Below, in pieces: positions 17,328 through 26,110 of a DNA stretch of 55,499 nt. Position 1 is the stretch's first letter. Each line of letters starts with the position of its first letter. Made by a program: the position numbers and the translations under genes. The DNA is taken from the NCBI GenBank assembly GCA_036384915.1, contig DASVLJ010000077.1, positions 1 to 55,499 of the forward strand. The letters are read 5' to 3'. The notes under the pieces were generated by a model. It saw only the letters and a program-made list of their open reading frames with translations, was not told the origin of the DNA and ran no database searches. The DNA is from PKWO01 sp036384915. Lineage in GTDB: Bacteria > Pseudomonadota > Gammaproteobacteria > Burkholderiales > Burkholderiaceae_D.

Positions 17328-18535
17328 GCCAGACGTTCGATGTGGCGGTGATCGGCGCCGGCGCGGCAGGCATGATGTGCGCCGCCGTGGCCGGTCAGCG
17401 CGGCAAGTCCGTGATTTTGATCGACCACGCCGAAAAACTGGCGGAAAAAATCCGTATTTCCGGCGGCGGGCGCTGCAATTTCACCAATATGCATGCCGGC
17501 CCGCAAAACTTCCTGTCGCAGAATCCGCACTTCTGCAAGAGCGCGCTGGCACGCTACACGCCGCAGGATTTCATCGACCTGGTCAAGCGCTATCGCATCC
17601 CGTTTCATGAAAAGCACAGGGGCCAGCTGTTTTGCGACCGCTCGGCCGAAGACATCATTTCCATGCTCAAGGCCGAGTGCGACGCAGGCAGCGTGACTTG
17701 GCGCATGCCGTGCAAGGTTGGCGGTATATCAAAAGAAAACGGCGACGCGGGCGAACATTTCCTGATTTCGCTTGAGGGCGGCCCGGTGCGTGCCCGCCAT
17801 CTCGTCGTCGCCTCGGGCGGCTTATCCATCCCCAAGATAGGCGCGACCGACTTTGCCTATCGCATCGCCAGGCAATTTGAACTGAAGACGGTCGAGCCGC
17901 GCCCGGCGCTCGTGCCGCTGACTTTCGACGAGGCGGCCTGGCAACCCTTCGTTCCGCTGGCCGGCATTTCGCTGCCGGTCGATATCGAGACCGGGGAAAG
18001 GAAAAGCCGCGGCACTTTCCGCGAAGACTTATTGTTTACCCATCGCGGCTTGTCCGGCCCGGCAGTGCTGCAGATTTCCAGTTTCTGGGAGGATGGCATG
18101 GCCCTGACACTGAATTTGCTGCCCGAAGTTGATCTGGCCGAGGTGTTGATAGAAAGCAAATCCAGCGTCAAAAAGACCTTGGGCAATTTCATGCACCAAT
18201 TCCTGCCGGCGCGGCTGGCCGAAGGCTGGCTTGCGGCCAATGGTTTTCCGCTCGACGCGCGGCTGCCCGACATGCAGGACAAGCAGCTGCGCCGGCTCGG
18301 TGAATCGATCAACCGCTGGCGTATCGTGCCCAACGGCTCGGAAGGCTACCGCAAGGCCGAAGTTACGCGCGGCGGGGTCGATACGAAAGAGCTGTCGCAG
18401 CAGGACATGATGGCTGCCAAAGTGCCGGGCCTTCATTTCATCGGCGAGGCGGTCGACGTCACGGGTTGGCTCGGAGGCTATAACTTCCAGTGGGCTTGGG
18501 CGTCGGGGCACGCGGCTGGGACTTCCATTGAATAA
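17324..18535 (+). CDS. HI0933/YhiN-type FAD flavoprotein
   Basis: 403-residue NAD(P)/FAD-dependent oxidoreductase. The FAD motif VAVIGAGAAGMMCAAVAG starts at about residue 6; RISGGGRCNFTNMH and VASGGLSIPKIGATDFAY are the signature motifs of the HI0933 family; VDVTGWLGGYNFQWAWASG is the C-terminal FAD loop. The ATG at 17324 overlaps the ybiB stop. Physiological role is not firmly known. A perfect inverted repeat and the rpsU promoter follow. Confidence 0.87.
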   Translation: MSQTFDVAVIGAGAAGMMCAAVAGQRGKSVILIDHAEKLAEKIRISGGGRCNFTNMHAGPQNFLSQNPHFCKSALARYTPQDFIDLVKRYRIPFHEKHRGQLFCDRSAEDIISMLKAECDAGSVTWRMPCKVGGISKENGDAGEHFLISLEGGPVRARHLVVASGGLSIPKIGATDFAYRIARQFELKTVEPRPALVPLTFDEAAWQPFVPLAGISLPVDIETGERKSRGTFREDLLFTHRGLSGPAVLQISSFWEDGMALTLNLLPEVDLAEVLIESKSSVKKTLGNFMHQFLPARLAEGWLAANGFPLDARLPDMQDKQLRRLGESINRWRIVPNGSEGYRKAEVTRGGVDTKELSQQDMMAAKVPGLHFIGEAVDVTGWLGGYNFQWAWASGHAAGTSIE

Positions 18536-18563
18536 AAACAACAAGTTAGGCGCAAATAAAGCA

Positions 18564-18601
18564 AAATTGGACTTCCAATTTATGAGGCGGCCTGCTATAA
18601 T
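18564..18601 (+). promoter_or_regulatory. rpsU-operon promoter with overlapping inverted repeat
   Basis: A perfect TATAAT (18596-18601) stands 17 bp after a weak -35 TTCCAA (18573-18578). The -35 lies inside the inverted repeat AAATTGG-ACTT-CCAATTT (18564-18581), which could bind a regulator or act as the end hairpin of the upstream gene. Confidence 0.6.
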
Positions 18602-18640
18602 CGCGGTCTTTCCTCAAACTTTTAACCCTGGTTTCGTTAC

Positions 18641-18853
18641 ATGACCACTATTCGCCTGAAAGAAAACGAGCCGTTCGAAGTCGCCATGCGCCGCTTCAAG
18701 CGCACTATCGAAAAGACCGGTCTCCTGACCGAGTTGCGCGCGCGCGAGTTTTACGAAAAGCCGACTGCAGAGCGCAAGCGCAAGCTGGCCGCTGCCGTGA
18801 AGCGCCACTACAAGCGCATCCGCAGCCAGCAATTGCCCAAGAAGCTCTACTAA
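18641..18853 (+). CDS. rpsU: Ribosomal protein bS21
   Basis: 70-residue, strongly basic small-subunit protein. MTTIRLKENEPFEVAMRRFK and the Arg/Lys-rich tail (KRHYKRIRSQQLPKKLY) are typical. First gene of the macromolecular synthesis operon with yqeY, dnaG and rpoD, linking translation, replication and transcription start. A hairpin terminator or attenuator lies between it and yqeY, as in the E. coli operon where most transcripts end after rpsU. Confidence 0.97.
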   Translation: MTTIRLKENEPFEVAMRRFKRTIEKTGLLTELRAREFYEKPTAERKRKLAAAVKRHYKRIRSQQLPKKLY

Positions 18854-18900
18854 GAAGTCCAGGTTGTCAGCGCCGTACGGATTGCCGTGCGGCCTATTGC

Positions 18901-18945
18901 AAACCCGCTCCGGTGACGGTCCGCAGCGGGTTTTGGCTTTTTCGA
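18901..18945 (+). terminator. Attenuator/partial terminator behind rpsU
   Basis: AAACCCGCT (18901-18909) pairs perfectly with AGCGGGTTT (18925-18933); an inner CCG-GTGA-CGG forms a small loop stem. It is followed by TGGCTTTTT. Placement between rpsU and the downstream genes mirrors the terminator of the E. coli rpsU-dnaG-rpoD operon that lowers dnaG and rpoD expression. Confidence 0.75.
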
Positions 18946-18997
18946 CAGTTCGATTGTTTTGCGTATATCTTTGCGCTTATCTGAAAAGGATGATCCC

Positions 18998-19450
18998 ATG
19001 AGTCTGAAAGCACAGATCCAGGAAGATATGAAGACCGCCATGCGTGCCAAGGAAGCTGCGCGTCTGGCCACCATTCGCTTGCTGCTCGCCGCAATGAAGC
19101 AGCGCGAAGTGGATGAGCGCATCGAGCTGAGCGATACCGACGTGCTCACCATCATCGAAAAGATGATCAAGCAGCGCAAGGATTCGATCGCCCAATATGA
19201 ATCCGGCGGCCGCCAGGACCTGGCCGATGTGGAAAAGGGCGAGATGGAAATCCTTTCAGCCTACATGCCTGCCGCCTTGTCCGACGCCGAAGTGCAAGCC
19301 GCCGTCGATGCCGCCATGGCCGAAACCGGCGCCACCGGCATGCAGGACATGGGCAAGGTCGTCGCGCTCCTGAAGGGCAAGCTGGCCGGCCGTGCCGACA
19401 TGGGCAAGGTCTCGGGCCTGGTCAAGGCCGCGCTGTCCAAGAAAGCGTAA
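18998..19450 (+). CDS. yqeY: GatB/YqeY domain protein
   Basis: 150-residue helical protein of the GatB/YqeY family, resembling the tail domain of the tRNA-dependent amidotransferase GatB but standing alone. Seen: MSLKAQIQEDMKTAMRAKEA, IRLLLAAMKQREVDER, QYESGGRQDLADVEKGE and the C-terminal MGKVVALLKGKLAGRADMG. It lies between rpsU and dnaG, the usual place in many bacteria. The ATG at 18998 has an AAAAGGA ribosome site. Exact role unclear. Confidence 0.9.
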   Translation: MSLKAQIQEDMKTAMRAKEAARLATIRLLLAAMKQREVDERIELSDTDVLTIIEKMIKQRKDSIAQYESGGRQDLADVEKGEMEILSAYMPAALSDAEVQAAVDAAMAETGATGMQDMGKVVALLKGKLAGRADMGKVSGLVKAALSKKA

Positions 19451-19477
19451 GAACATAAGCTGCTGGGGGCGCAGCTC

Positions 19478-21280
19478 ATGATTCCAAATTCCTTCATCCA
19501 GGACTTGCTCAACCGCGTCGACATCGTCGACGTGGTGGGTCGCTACGTCCAGTTGAAGAAGGGTGGCGCCAATTTCATGGGGCTGTGCCCCTTCCATAAC
19601 GAGAAATCGCCCAGCTTCACCGTCAGCCCGACCAAGCAGTTCTATCACTGCTTCGGCTGCGGTGCGCATGGCACGTCCATCGGCTTCCTGATGGAGTATT
19701 CCGGCCTCGGCTTCGTCGAGGCGGTCAAGGATCTGGCGCAGAACGTCGGCATGGTCGTGCCCGACAATGACGACAAGCTGCCGCCGGCGCAACGCGCCGA
19801 ATACCAGGCCAAGAGCCTGGCCTTGTCCGAAGCCATGACCCAGGCTTGCGACTATTACCGTCATCAGTTGCGCGGGTCCGAACGCGCCAAGAACTACCTC
19901 AAAGGGCGCGGTCTGACCGGCGAGGTCGCCGCGCGTTTCGGGCTCGGTTATGCTCCCGATGGCTGGGATGGCTTGCGTGCCGTGTTTCCCGATTATGAGG
20001 CGGAAGCGCTGGTCGAGGCGGGTCTCGTGATTGATCGCAGTGAAGAAGGAAGCAGCGGTCGCAAGCGTTATGACCGCTTCCGCGACCGCGTCATGTTCCC
20101 CATCCGTAACGTCAAGGGCCAGGTGATCGCCTTCGGCGGCCGCATCCTCGATGCCGGCGAGCCCAAGTACTTGAATTCGCCCGAGACACCCTTATTTCAA
20201 AAGGGTAGCGAGCTGTACGGGTTGTTCGAAGCACGGCAAGCCATACGCGAAGCGGGATACGTGCTGGTCACCGAAGGATACATGGACGTGGTCGCGTTGG
20301 CGCAACTGGGTTTTCCGCAAGCCGTGGCCACTTTGGGGACCGCTTGCACGCCGACGCATGTGCAAAAGCTGTTGCGCCAGACCGATACCGTGGTCTTCAG
20401 CTTCGACGGCGATGCCGCCGGTCGCCGCGCTGCGCGCCGCGCGTTGGACGCCAGCCTGCCGCACGCGAACGACAACAAGGTCATCCGCTTCCTGTTCTTG
20501 CCGCCCGAGCACGACCCGGACAGTTATATCCGCGAACTCGGTGCCGAAGCATTCGAGCAGCAAGTGAACGATGCCATGCCCTTGTCGCAATTCCTGCTGC
20601 GTGAAGTGACGGCCGAGCAGGACATGAGCACGCCAGAAGGGCGCGCCCGCGCGCAGTTCGACGCCAAGCCCTTGCTGCAAGCCATGCCGCCTTCGTCACT
20701 GCGGCTGCAGATCGTGCGCAGCCTGGCGCAAGCCACGCAAACCACGCCGGTCGAGATCGAAACACTGTTTGAATTGGCCCAGCCGGTGGCGCGCGCGCGC
20801 CAGGCGCCGCCGGCTGTCAAGCGCAAGGCGCCGGTAGGGTTGGAGCGGCAAATCATGCGCCTCCTGGTGGCGCACCCGGCGCTGGTGGTGGATTTGGACG
20901 ATTCCGCGCTCGACGCGCTGGCGTATATCGCTCCCGAGAGTGCCGAGATGTTTGCCCAGTTGATCGCGGCCGCCTCCCAGATGGGCGAGGGCGCTAACTT
21001 CGCTGTGCTGTCTGAGCACTTGCGCGCTGAAGGATCGGATTTCGAGCCGTTTATACGCGAGATCGCCGCAGAAGCCGGCACCGAGCCCGCCTTGGCGAAA
21101 CTGGAGCTGGCCGGGGCGATTCGGCAGATCAAGCAGCAGATGATCGCCGAGGAGCTCAAACGCATCACCAGTGCCGGTTCCCTGGATGAGGAAATGAAGC
21201 AGCGCTTCCGCGAATTGATGCAACAGCAAGAGGCTTTGCGCCGCGAAGCGGCGGCAGAATCGGCCAACCGGCCGGGTTAG
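19478..21280 (+). CDS. dnaG: DNA primase DnaG
   Basis: 600-residue primase making RNA primers at the fork. The N-terminal zinc-binding domain has C37, H40, C58 and C61 (LCPFH and HCFGCG); the central TOPRIM domain shows VTEGYMDVVAL (catalytic Glu) and SFDGDAAGRRAARRAL (metal Asp pair); the C-terminal helicase-binding domain follows from about residue 450. Length is normal. Third gene of the rpsU operon; rpoD follows after a 322-bp gap holding a further promoter. Confidence 0.97.
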   Translation: MIPNSFIQDLLNRVDIVDVVGRYVQLKKGGANFMGLCPFHNEKSPSFTVSPTKQFYHCFGCGAHGTSIGFLMEYSGLGFVEAVKDLAQNVGMVVPDNDDKLPPAQRAEYQAKSLALSEAMTQACDYYRHQLRGSERAKNYLKGRGLTGEVAARFGLGYAPDGWDGLRAVFPDYEAEALVEAGLVIDRSEEGSSGRKRYDRFRDRVMFPIRNVKGQVIAFGGRILDAGEPKYLNSPETPLFQKGSELYGLFEARQAIREAGYVLVTEGYMDVVALAQLGFPQAVATLGTACTPTHVQKLLRQTDTVVFSFDGDAAGRRAARRALDASLPHANDNKVIRFLFLPPEHDPDSYIRELGAEAFEQQVNDAMPLSQFLLREVTAEQDMSTPEGRARAQFDAKPLLQAMPPSSLRLQIVRSLAQATQTTPVEIETLFELAQPVARARQAPPAVKRKAPVGLERQIMRLLVAHPALVVDLDDSALDALAYIAPESAEMFAQLIAAASQMGEGANFAVLSEHLRAEGSDFEPFIREIAAEAGTEPALAKLELAGAIRQIKQQMIAEELKRITSAGSLDEEMKQRFRELMQQQEALRREAAAESANRPG

Positions 21281-21295
21281 GCGCTTGCCTCGAAT

Positions 21296-21324
21296 TTGGT
21301 CAACAAGGGGCGATGTGATATACT
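21296..21324 (+). promoter_or_regulatory. Internal rpoD promoter, extended -10
   Basis: TTGGTC (21296-21301), 17 bp, TATACT (21319-21324) preceded by TGA, i.e. an extended TGn -10. It lies just after dnaG and would give an rpoD transcript with a leader of about 270 nt. Confidence 0.65.
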
Positions 21325-21602
21325 AAAAAGCTTTTTATTCCGTACATTCAGTACCTTACGTCGCCTTGGAGCAATCCCGGCGATGAACGCGATGCCTGAT
21401 CCGGCATCGAATTTCCAAGGACCTGTTCCAGCGTGGAAGTGTCCGAGATTGGTAGTTTGGTTAGTTTGGCCCCGGTAGAGTAGTTTCGGCAATTGCGAAG
21501 CACTGCTCAGGCCCGGTAGAGGTAAAGATGCACAGTCGGCCTGGTTTGTATTGTCGGTAGTAGGGCAGTACGTAACCTGGCATTTAATTGCTTGTTGATT
21601 CC
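21325..21602 (+). other. Long structured 5' leader of rpoD
   Basis: No protein gene is convincing here. The leader contains a nested structure: outer stem CCTTGGA/TCCAAGG (21364-21370 with 21414-21420) around CGATGCC/GGCATCG (21390-21396 with 21403-21409), then TTCCA-GCG-TGGAA (21427-21439). A G/T-rich part follows with CCCGGTAGAG occurring twice. There is no clear Shine-Dalgarno before the rpoD ATG. Confidence 0.55.
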
Positions 21603-24119
21603 ATGGCGAACGCAATGAAGAAACCCGCGAAAACACCGACAACTCCCGCAAAGAAACCGGCCGCATCCAAACCGGCAGCAAAGCCCGCTGCCAAGACGGC
21701 AGCCAAACCCGTTCCCAAGAAGACCGAAAGCGCCAAGACAGCACCTGCCTCCAAGAACGTAAGCAAGGTAGCAACCAAGCCAACACCGAAAGCGAACCCC
21801 AAGGCAGCCCCTGCCAAGGCCGCGCCCGTAAAGGCCAAGCCTCCCGTGAAAGCGGAGAAGGCGGCTACAGCACCATTGAAAGCCCCCGTGACAGCAAAGA
21901 AATCTGAACCCAAATCCGAACTGAAGAAGGCCGCGCCCAAGGCCGAGAAAGTTGTTGAAAGCAAGGCTGCCGTCGCTGCGGCGCCTGCTACAGCAGCAGT
22001 CAGCCAAACCACCGATGCCGCCGCGCTCGCCGCGATCGACACCTCGGGCTACGTGCTGCCGACCATCAAGGTGCCCGGCCGCCGCGGCCGCAAGCCCAAG
22101 GAATTCCAGCTCGAGAACGACGAAGTCGCCGCGCTCAACGCCGTCGAACGCGCCGAATTGAAGGCTGTCGACAAGGCCAAGGCCAAGGACCGCAAGGCCA
22201 AGGAAAAGGCTTTGCTGAAAGACGCCTTCTCGTCCGATACGGAAGCCTCGGAAGAGGAGCTCGAACGTCGCCGCCAAAAGCTCAAGAACCTGATCAAGCA
22301 GGGCAAGGAGCGTGGCTTCCTGACGTATTCGGAAATCAACGACCACCTGCCCGAGAACATCGTCGACCCGGAAGCGATCGACGGCATCATCGGCACCTTC
22401 AACGACATGGGTATCGCGGTCTATGAACACGCGCCCGATGCCGAAACGCTGCTGCTGTCGGACAACGTCGCCACCGTCGCCTCCGACGACGACGCCGAAG
22501 CTGCCGCCGAAGCCGCCTTGTCGACAGTAGATTCCGATTTCGGCCGTACCACCGACCCCGTCCGCATGTACATGCGTGAAATGGGTTCGGTCGAACTCTT
22601 GACGCGCGAAGGTGAAATCGAAATCGCCAAGCGCATCGAAGAAGGCTTGAAGGACATGATCCAGGCCATTTCGGCCTGTCCGACCACGATCGCCGAAATC
22701 CTGCAAGCGGCCGACCGCATCACCAACGAAGAAATCAAGGTCGATGAAATCGTCGACGGCCTGGTCGACATGAACGTCGAAGAACCGGCCATGACGGCCG
22801 CTCCCGCTGCCGACGAGGACGAGGAAGAAGACGAAGAGGAAGAGGACGAAGAGGAAGAAGAAGGCGGCGCCTCTGGCGCGGCCGGCTACTCGGCCGAGCA
22901 GCTCGAGCAATTGAAGCGCGAATCGCTGGCCAAGTTCGATAACATCAAGGCGCAATTCGAAAAGATGCGCCGCGCCTTCGAAAAGGAAGGCTACAACTCC
23001 AAGTCCTACGTCAAGGCGCAAGAAACGATCTCGGCAGAACTCTTGTCGATCCGCTTCACCGCCAAGATGGTGGAAAAGCTGTGCGACACGCTGCGCGCCC
23101 AGGTGGACGAGGTGCGCCACATCGAAAAGCAGATCCTGGAACTGGTGGTGAACCGCTGCGGCATGCCGCGGGCCCATTTCATCAAGGTCTTCCCGGGCAA
23201 TGAAACCAATCGCACCTGGATCGACGGCGAAGTCAACGGCGGCCATTCCTACAGCGCCGTGCTGGGCCGCAACGTGCCTGCCGTGCAGGAATTGCAGCAA
23301 AAACTGATCGACCTGCAAGCGCGCGTGGTGCTGCCCTTGCCCGACCTGCGCGACATCAACCGCAAGATGGCCGCCGGCGAAATGAAGGCGCGCAAGGCCA
23401 AGCGCGAAATGACCGAAGCCAACCTGCGCCTGGTCATCTCGATCGCCAAAAAATACACCAACCGCGGCCTGCAATTCCTCGACCTGATCCAGGAAGGCAA
23501 CATCGGCTTGATGAAGGCGGTGGACAAGTTCGAATACCGCCGCGGCTACAAGTTCTCGACCTACGCCACCTGGTGGATCCGCCAAGCCATCACGCGCTCG
23601 ATCGCCGACCAGGCACGCACCATCCGCATCCCGGTGCATATGATCGAAACGATCAACAAGATGAACCGCATCTCGCGCCAGATCCTGCAGGAAACCGGCG
23701 CCGAACCCGATCCGGCCACCTTGGCGATCAAGATGGAAATGCCCGAGGACAAGATCCGCAAGATCATGAAGATCGCGAAGGAACCGATCTCCATGGAAAC
23801 GCCGATCGGCGACGACGACGATTCCCATCTGGGCGACTTCATCGAAGACAACAACACTCTGGCGCCCTCGGACGCGGCCCTGCATGCCTCCATGCGCGGG
23901 GTGGTCAAGGACGTGCTGGATTCGCTCACCCCGCGCGAAGCCAAGGTGCTGCGCATGCGCTTCGGCATCGAAATGTCGACCGACCACACGCTCGAAGAAG
24001 TCGGCAAGCAATTCGATGTCACGCGCGAACGCATCCGCCAGATCGAAGCCAAGGCATTGCGCAAGCTGCGCCATCCTTCGCGCTCCGACAAGCTCAAGAG
24101 CTTCCTTGAAGGAAATTGA
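21603..24119 (+). CDS. rpoD: Housekeeping sigma factor RpoD (sigma-70), extended N-terminus
   Basis: 838-residue primary sigma factor, much longer than the 613 residues of E. coli. Residues 1 to about 140 are a low-complexity Ala/Lys/Pro extension resembling histone H1 tails. Then follow region 1.1 (IKQGKERGFLTYSEINDHLP), region 1.2 (DPVRMYMREMGSVELLTREG), a non-conserved region with a run of Asp/Glu (about residues 405-425), region 2 (AKKYTNRGLQFLDLIQEGN and YATWWIRQAI), region 3 and region 4.2 (TRERIRQIEAKALRKL). The ATG at 21603 is the first ATG in frame with no strong ribosome site. Expressed from the rpsU operon and probably its own promoter. Confidence 0.97.
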   Translation: MANAMKKPAKTPTTPAKKPAASKPAAKPAAKTAAKPVPKKTESAKTAPASKNVSKVATKPTPKANPKAAPAKAAPVKAKPPVKAEKAATAPLKAPVTAKKSEPKSELKKAAPKAEKVVESKAAVAAAPATAAVSQTTDAAALAAIDTSGYVLPTIKVPGRRGRKPKEFQLENDEVAALNAVERAELKAVDKAKAKDRKAKEKALLKDAFSSDTEASEEELERRRQKLKNLIKQGKERGFLTYSEINDHLPENIVDPEAIDGIIGTFNDMGIAVYEHAPDAETLLLSDNVATVASDDDAEAAAEAALSTVDSDFGRTTDPVRMYMREMGSVELLTREGEIEIAKRIEEGLKDMIQAISACPTTIAEILQAADRITNEEIKVDEIVDGLVDMNVEEPAMTAAPAADEDEEEDEEEEDEEEEEGGASGAAGYSAEQLEQLKRESLAKFDNIKAQFEKMRRAFEKEGYNSKSYVKAQETISAELLSIRFTAKMVEKLCDTLRAQVDEVRHIEKQILELVVNRCGMPRAHFIKVFPGNETNRTWIDGEVNGGHSYSAVLGRNVPAVQELQQKLIDLQARVVLPLPDLRDINRKMAAGEMKARKAKREMTEANLRLVISIAKKYTNRGLQFLDLIQEGNIGLMKAVDKFEYRRGYKFSTYATWWIRQAITRSIADQARTIRIPVHMIETINKMNRISRQILQETGAEPDPATLAIKMEMPEDKIRKIMKIAKEPISMETPIGDDDDSHLGDFIEDNNTLAPSDAALHASMRGVVKDVLDSLTPREAKVLRMRFGIEMSTDHTLEEVGKQFDVTRERIRQIEAKALRKLRHPSRSDKLKSFLEGN

Positions 24120-24127
24120 GCCTTCTA

Positions 24128-24156
24128 GCCGGGCATGGATGCCCTCCATGTCCGGC
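24128..24156 (+). repeat. 12-bp stem hairpin after rpoD
   Basis: GCCGGGCATGGA (24128-24139) pairs with TCCATGTCCGGC (24145-24156) with one G-U pair and a 5-base loop. No U-run follows, so it may stabilise the rpoD mRNA end rather than terminate. A -10-like TATGAT (24165-24170) for the tRNA gene lies just after it. Confidence 0.5.
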
Positions 24157-24182
24157 AAATGGTTTATGATGCATAGCTTCTC

Positions 24183-24261
<79 letters not shown>

Positions 24262-24271
24262 ATAAAATCAA

Positions 24272-24308
24272 GGGGTTACGTTTCGGCGTAACCCCTATTT
24301 TATTTTTA
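24272..24308 (+). terminator. Rho-independent terminator of the rpsU-rpoD-tRNA unit
   Basis: Perfect 9-bp stem GGGGTTACG/CGTAACCCC with loop TTTCGG, followed by TATTTTATTTTT. It directly follows the tRNA CCA end. Confidence 0.93.
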
Positions 24309-24491
24309 GAAAAGGCTGCTGGTGCAATTTCGGCACAGTGCGTGGTTGATGTTCTGCATCGGAGTTCCTACTCTATGTCCTCCGTCAGAGTTGGATTTGC
24401 CCAGGCATTTGATGGTCAAATTTAATACATAGCAGTGCGAAGTTGCCGCTGCGCTGCATTTTGTGAGAGCACCTTCAGAATCGCAGAGAGC

Positions 24492-25352
24492 TCAATCGCG
24501 ATGGACTCGTTCCGGTACGTCGGGCAAGGTGAGCGCGAGGTCGGCAATTTGGTCCTTGCGCAGAAAGACGACGCCGGGGTGGCTCTTAGCGTAGGTGATG
24601 AAAGCGTCCAGCGCTTTGATGCGGCCGGGTGTGCCGGCGATGCGGTCGTGGGTGGAGATAGACATCATCCGACGTCGCGTGGCTGATTCCAGGTAGAGTT
24701 GGTCGAATTCATCGCGTAGCTCTTGACCGAAGGCTGCAGCGGTGAGGGGGCCTTCGGCACCGAAACGGGCAATGTCGTTCATGCGCAGTGTGTAGGGTAC
24801 GATGGCGAAGGGTTGGCCATTGACCTGGGTCCGCATTGGTTCGTCGCGCGACAGGTCGTCGATGTGATAGCGAAAGCCGAGCGAGACAAGGATGCTGAGC
24901 GTGTGTGGGGTGCCGCGTAGCCAGAAGGCATTGAAGCCGGTGGGGCGTGTGCCGGTTGCGGCTTCAATGGCGGCGATATTGGCTTCGTAGGAAGCACGCT
25001 CGGTCGCTTCGTCCATCGTCCAGTGTGGAGTCCAGGTTTGCCCATGTGCGGCGGCTTCGTGGCCGCGGGCGACGATTTCGCGCGCTAGTTCGGGATGCTG
25101 GCGCACGGCTTCGCCCACCATGTGTGATGTGACTTTGATGCCGTGTTTGTCCCATAGGTTGAGCAGGCGCGGGATGCCTTCGTGGATGCCGTAGTCGAAC
25201 CAGGTGCGTGCGGGCAAATCGGGCAGGTCTTGCTCCATGGCGGGGAACGGTGAGCCGTTGTTGTGCTCACTTTGGGCGCCAGCTTCGAGCTGCATGGAGA
25301 TGGAGATTACCAGCTTGATGTTATCCGGCCAAAAGGTGTTTGAAGTAGGCAT
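24492..25352 (-). CDS. Polysaccharide deacetylase family protein
   Basis: 286-residue NodB-like carbohydrate esterase-4 fold protein without a signal peptide, nearer to the PuuE/PgdA-like cytoplasmic branch. Seen: ISISMQLEAGAQ at the start (metal-Asp region altered), WDKHGIKVTSHMVGEAVRQHPELAREIVARGHEAAAHG (the H-x3-5-H-like motif GHEAAAHG) and RMMSISTHDRIAGTPGR near the end. First gene after the tRNA and last of a leftward unit SnoaL-SDR-deacetylase divergent from a LysR gene. Substrate unknown; it may act on amides such as allantoin-like compounds rather than sugars. Confidence 0.8.
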   Translation of the reverse strand: MPTSNTFWPDNIKLVISISMQLEAGAQSEHNNGSPFPAMEQDLPDLPARTWFDYGIHEGIPRLLNLWDKHGIKVTSHMVGEAVRQHPELAREIVARGHEAAAHGQTWTPHWTMDEATERASYEANIAAIEAATGTRPTGFNAFWLRGTPHTLSILVSLGFRYHIDDLSRDEPMRTQVNGQPFAIVPYTLRMNDIARFGAEGPLTAAAFGQELRDEFDQLYLESATRRRMMSISTHDRIAGTPGRIKALDAFITYAKSHPGVVFLRKDQIADLALTLPDVPERVHRD

Positions 25353-25365
25353 GTTTGTTTCCTTA

Positions 25366-26082
25366 TCAGGCGATCAATGCGCCGCTGTCGAGGTCGATCA
25401 CCGTGCCGGTGAGGGCACGGGCTTGCATGGCGAAGAGGTAGGCGGCGGCTGTGTCGTCGGGGCTGGCGGCAAAGCCTACCGGGAGCGTGCTGTTGAACTT
25501 GTCAAACACAGCGGTGCGGGCGCTTTCATCCAGATGGGCCCAGCTGGGAGTATTGACGGGGCCCGGGCTGACGGCGTAGAAGCGTAATGGCGCGAGTTCC
25601 TTTGCCAATTGCCGGACGGCTGCTTCCAACGCGGCGTTGATCAGGGTTTTGACGAGGGCATTGGCTGCAGGCTTGCGAGCCAACATGCCGGAGGTGAAGC
25701 CGACGGAACCACCGGCTCGGATGCGCGGCGCTGCGTACTTGGCGGCCAGCAGGCTGCCATAGAGCTTGCCGTCCATGGCGTCATGTAGGGCCGAAAAGTC
25801 TTGTGTGACGAGTGGCGAGGCGCCGACGAGGCCGCCAGCGGTGACGACGAGGTGATCAAACGTGCCGATATGCGCGAAGAAGTCGGCGACTTGCTCTTCG
25901 TCGCGTATATCGAGCACTTCGCTGCTGATGCCAGGGATGGTGCGGGTGGCTGCGGCCAGTTTGTGGGAGTCACGTCCCGCGATGTGGACTTTTCCGCCTA
26001 GCGTGGCGGCGCCGCGGGCGACGGCCTGGCCGATGCCGGAGCTCCCGCCGATGACGACGATTTGCTTGTCCTTGAGTGACAT
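25366..26082 (-). CDS. Short-chain dehydrogenase-like protein lacking catalytic Tyr
   Basis: 238-residue Rossmann protein with the cofactor motif IGGSSGIGQAVARG (about residues 11-24) and the SDR end VSPGPVNTP. The expected Ser (S131) and Lys (K145) are present, but the Tyr of YxxxK is Asn141 (NALVK), and the NNAG motif is TAGG. It may therefore bind nucleotide without normal SDR catalysis, or use another proton donor. It lies 13 bp upstream of the deacetylase gene and 28 bp downstream of the SnoaL gene in the same direction. Confidence 0.85.
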   Translation of the reverse strand: MSLKDKQIVVIGGSSGIGQAVARGAATLGGKVHIAGRDSHKLAAATRTIPGISSEVLDIRDEEQVADFFAHIGTFDHLVVTAGGLVGASPLVTQDFSALHDAMDGKLYGSLLAAKYAAPRIRAGGSVGFTSGMLARKPAANALVKTLINAALEAAVRQLAKELAPLRFYAVSPGPVNTPSWAHLDESARTAVFDKFNSTLPVGFAASPDDTAAAYLFAMQARALTGTVIDLDSGALIA

Positions 26083-26110
26083 GATAGTTCCTTGGATCTG
26101 GTTGTCGGAA

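Noticed and set aside
21382..21478. Possible 31-codon leader peptide before rpoD (MNAMPDPASNFQG...)
   Set aside because: No clear ribosome site and it overlaps the hairpins; no evidence for translation.
21507..24158. 883-codon open frame on the minus strand opposite rpoD
   Set aside because: It is antisense to the unmistakable sigma-70 gene and has a Phe/Gly/Arg/His composition typical of GC-rich shadow frames.
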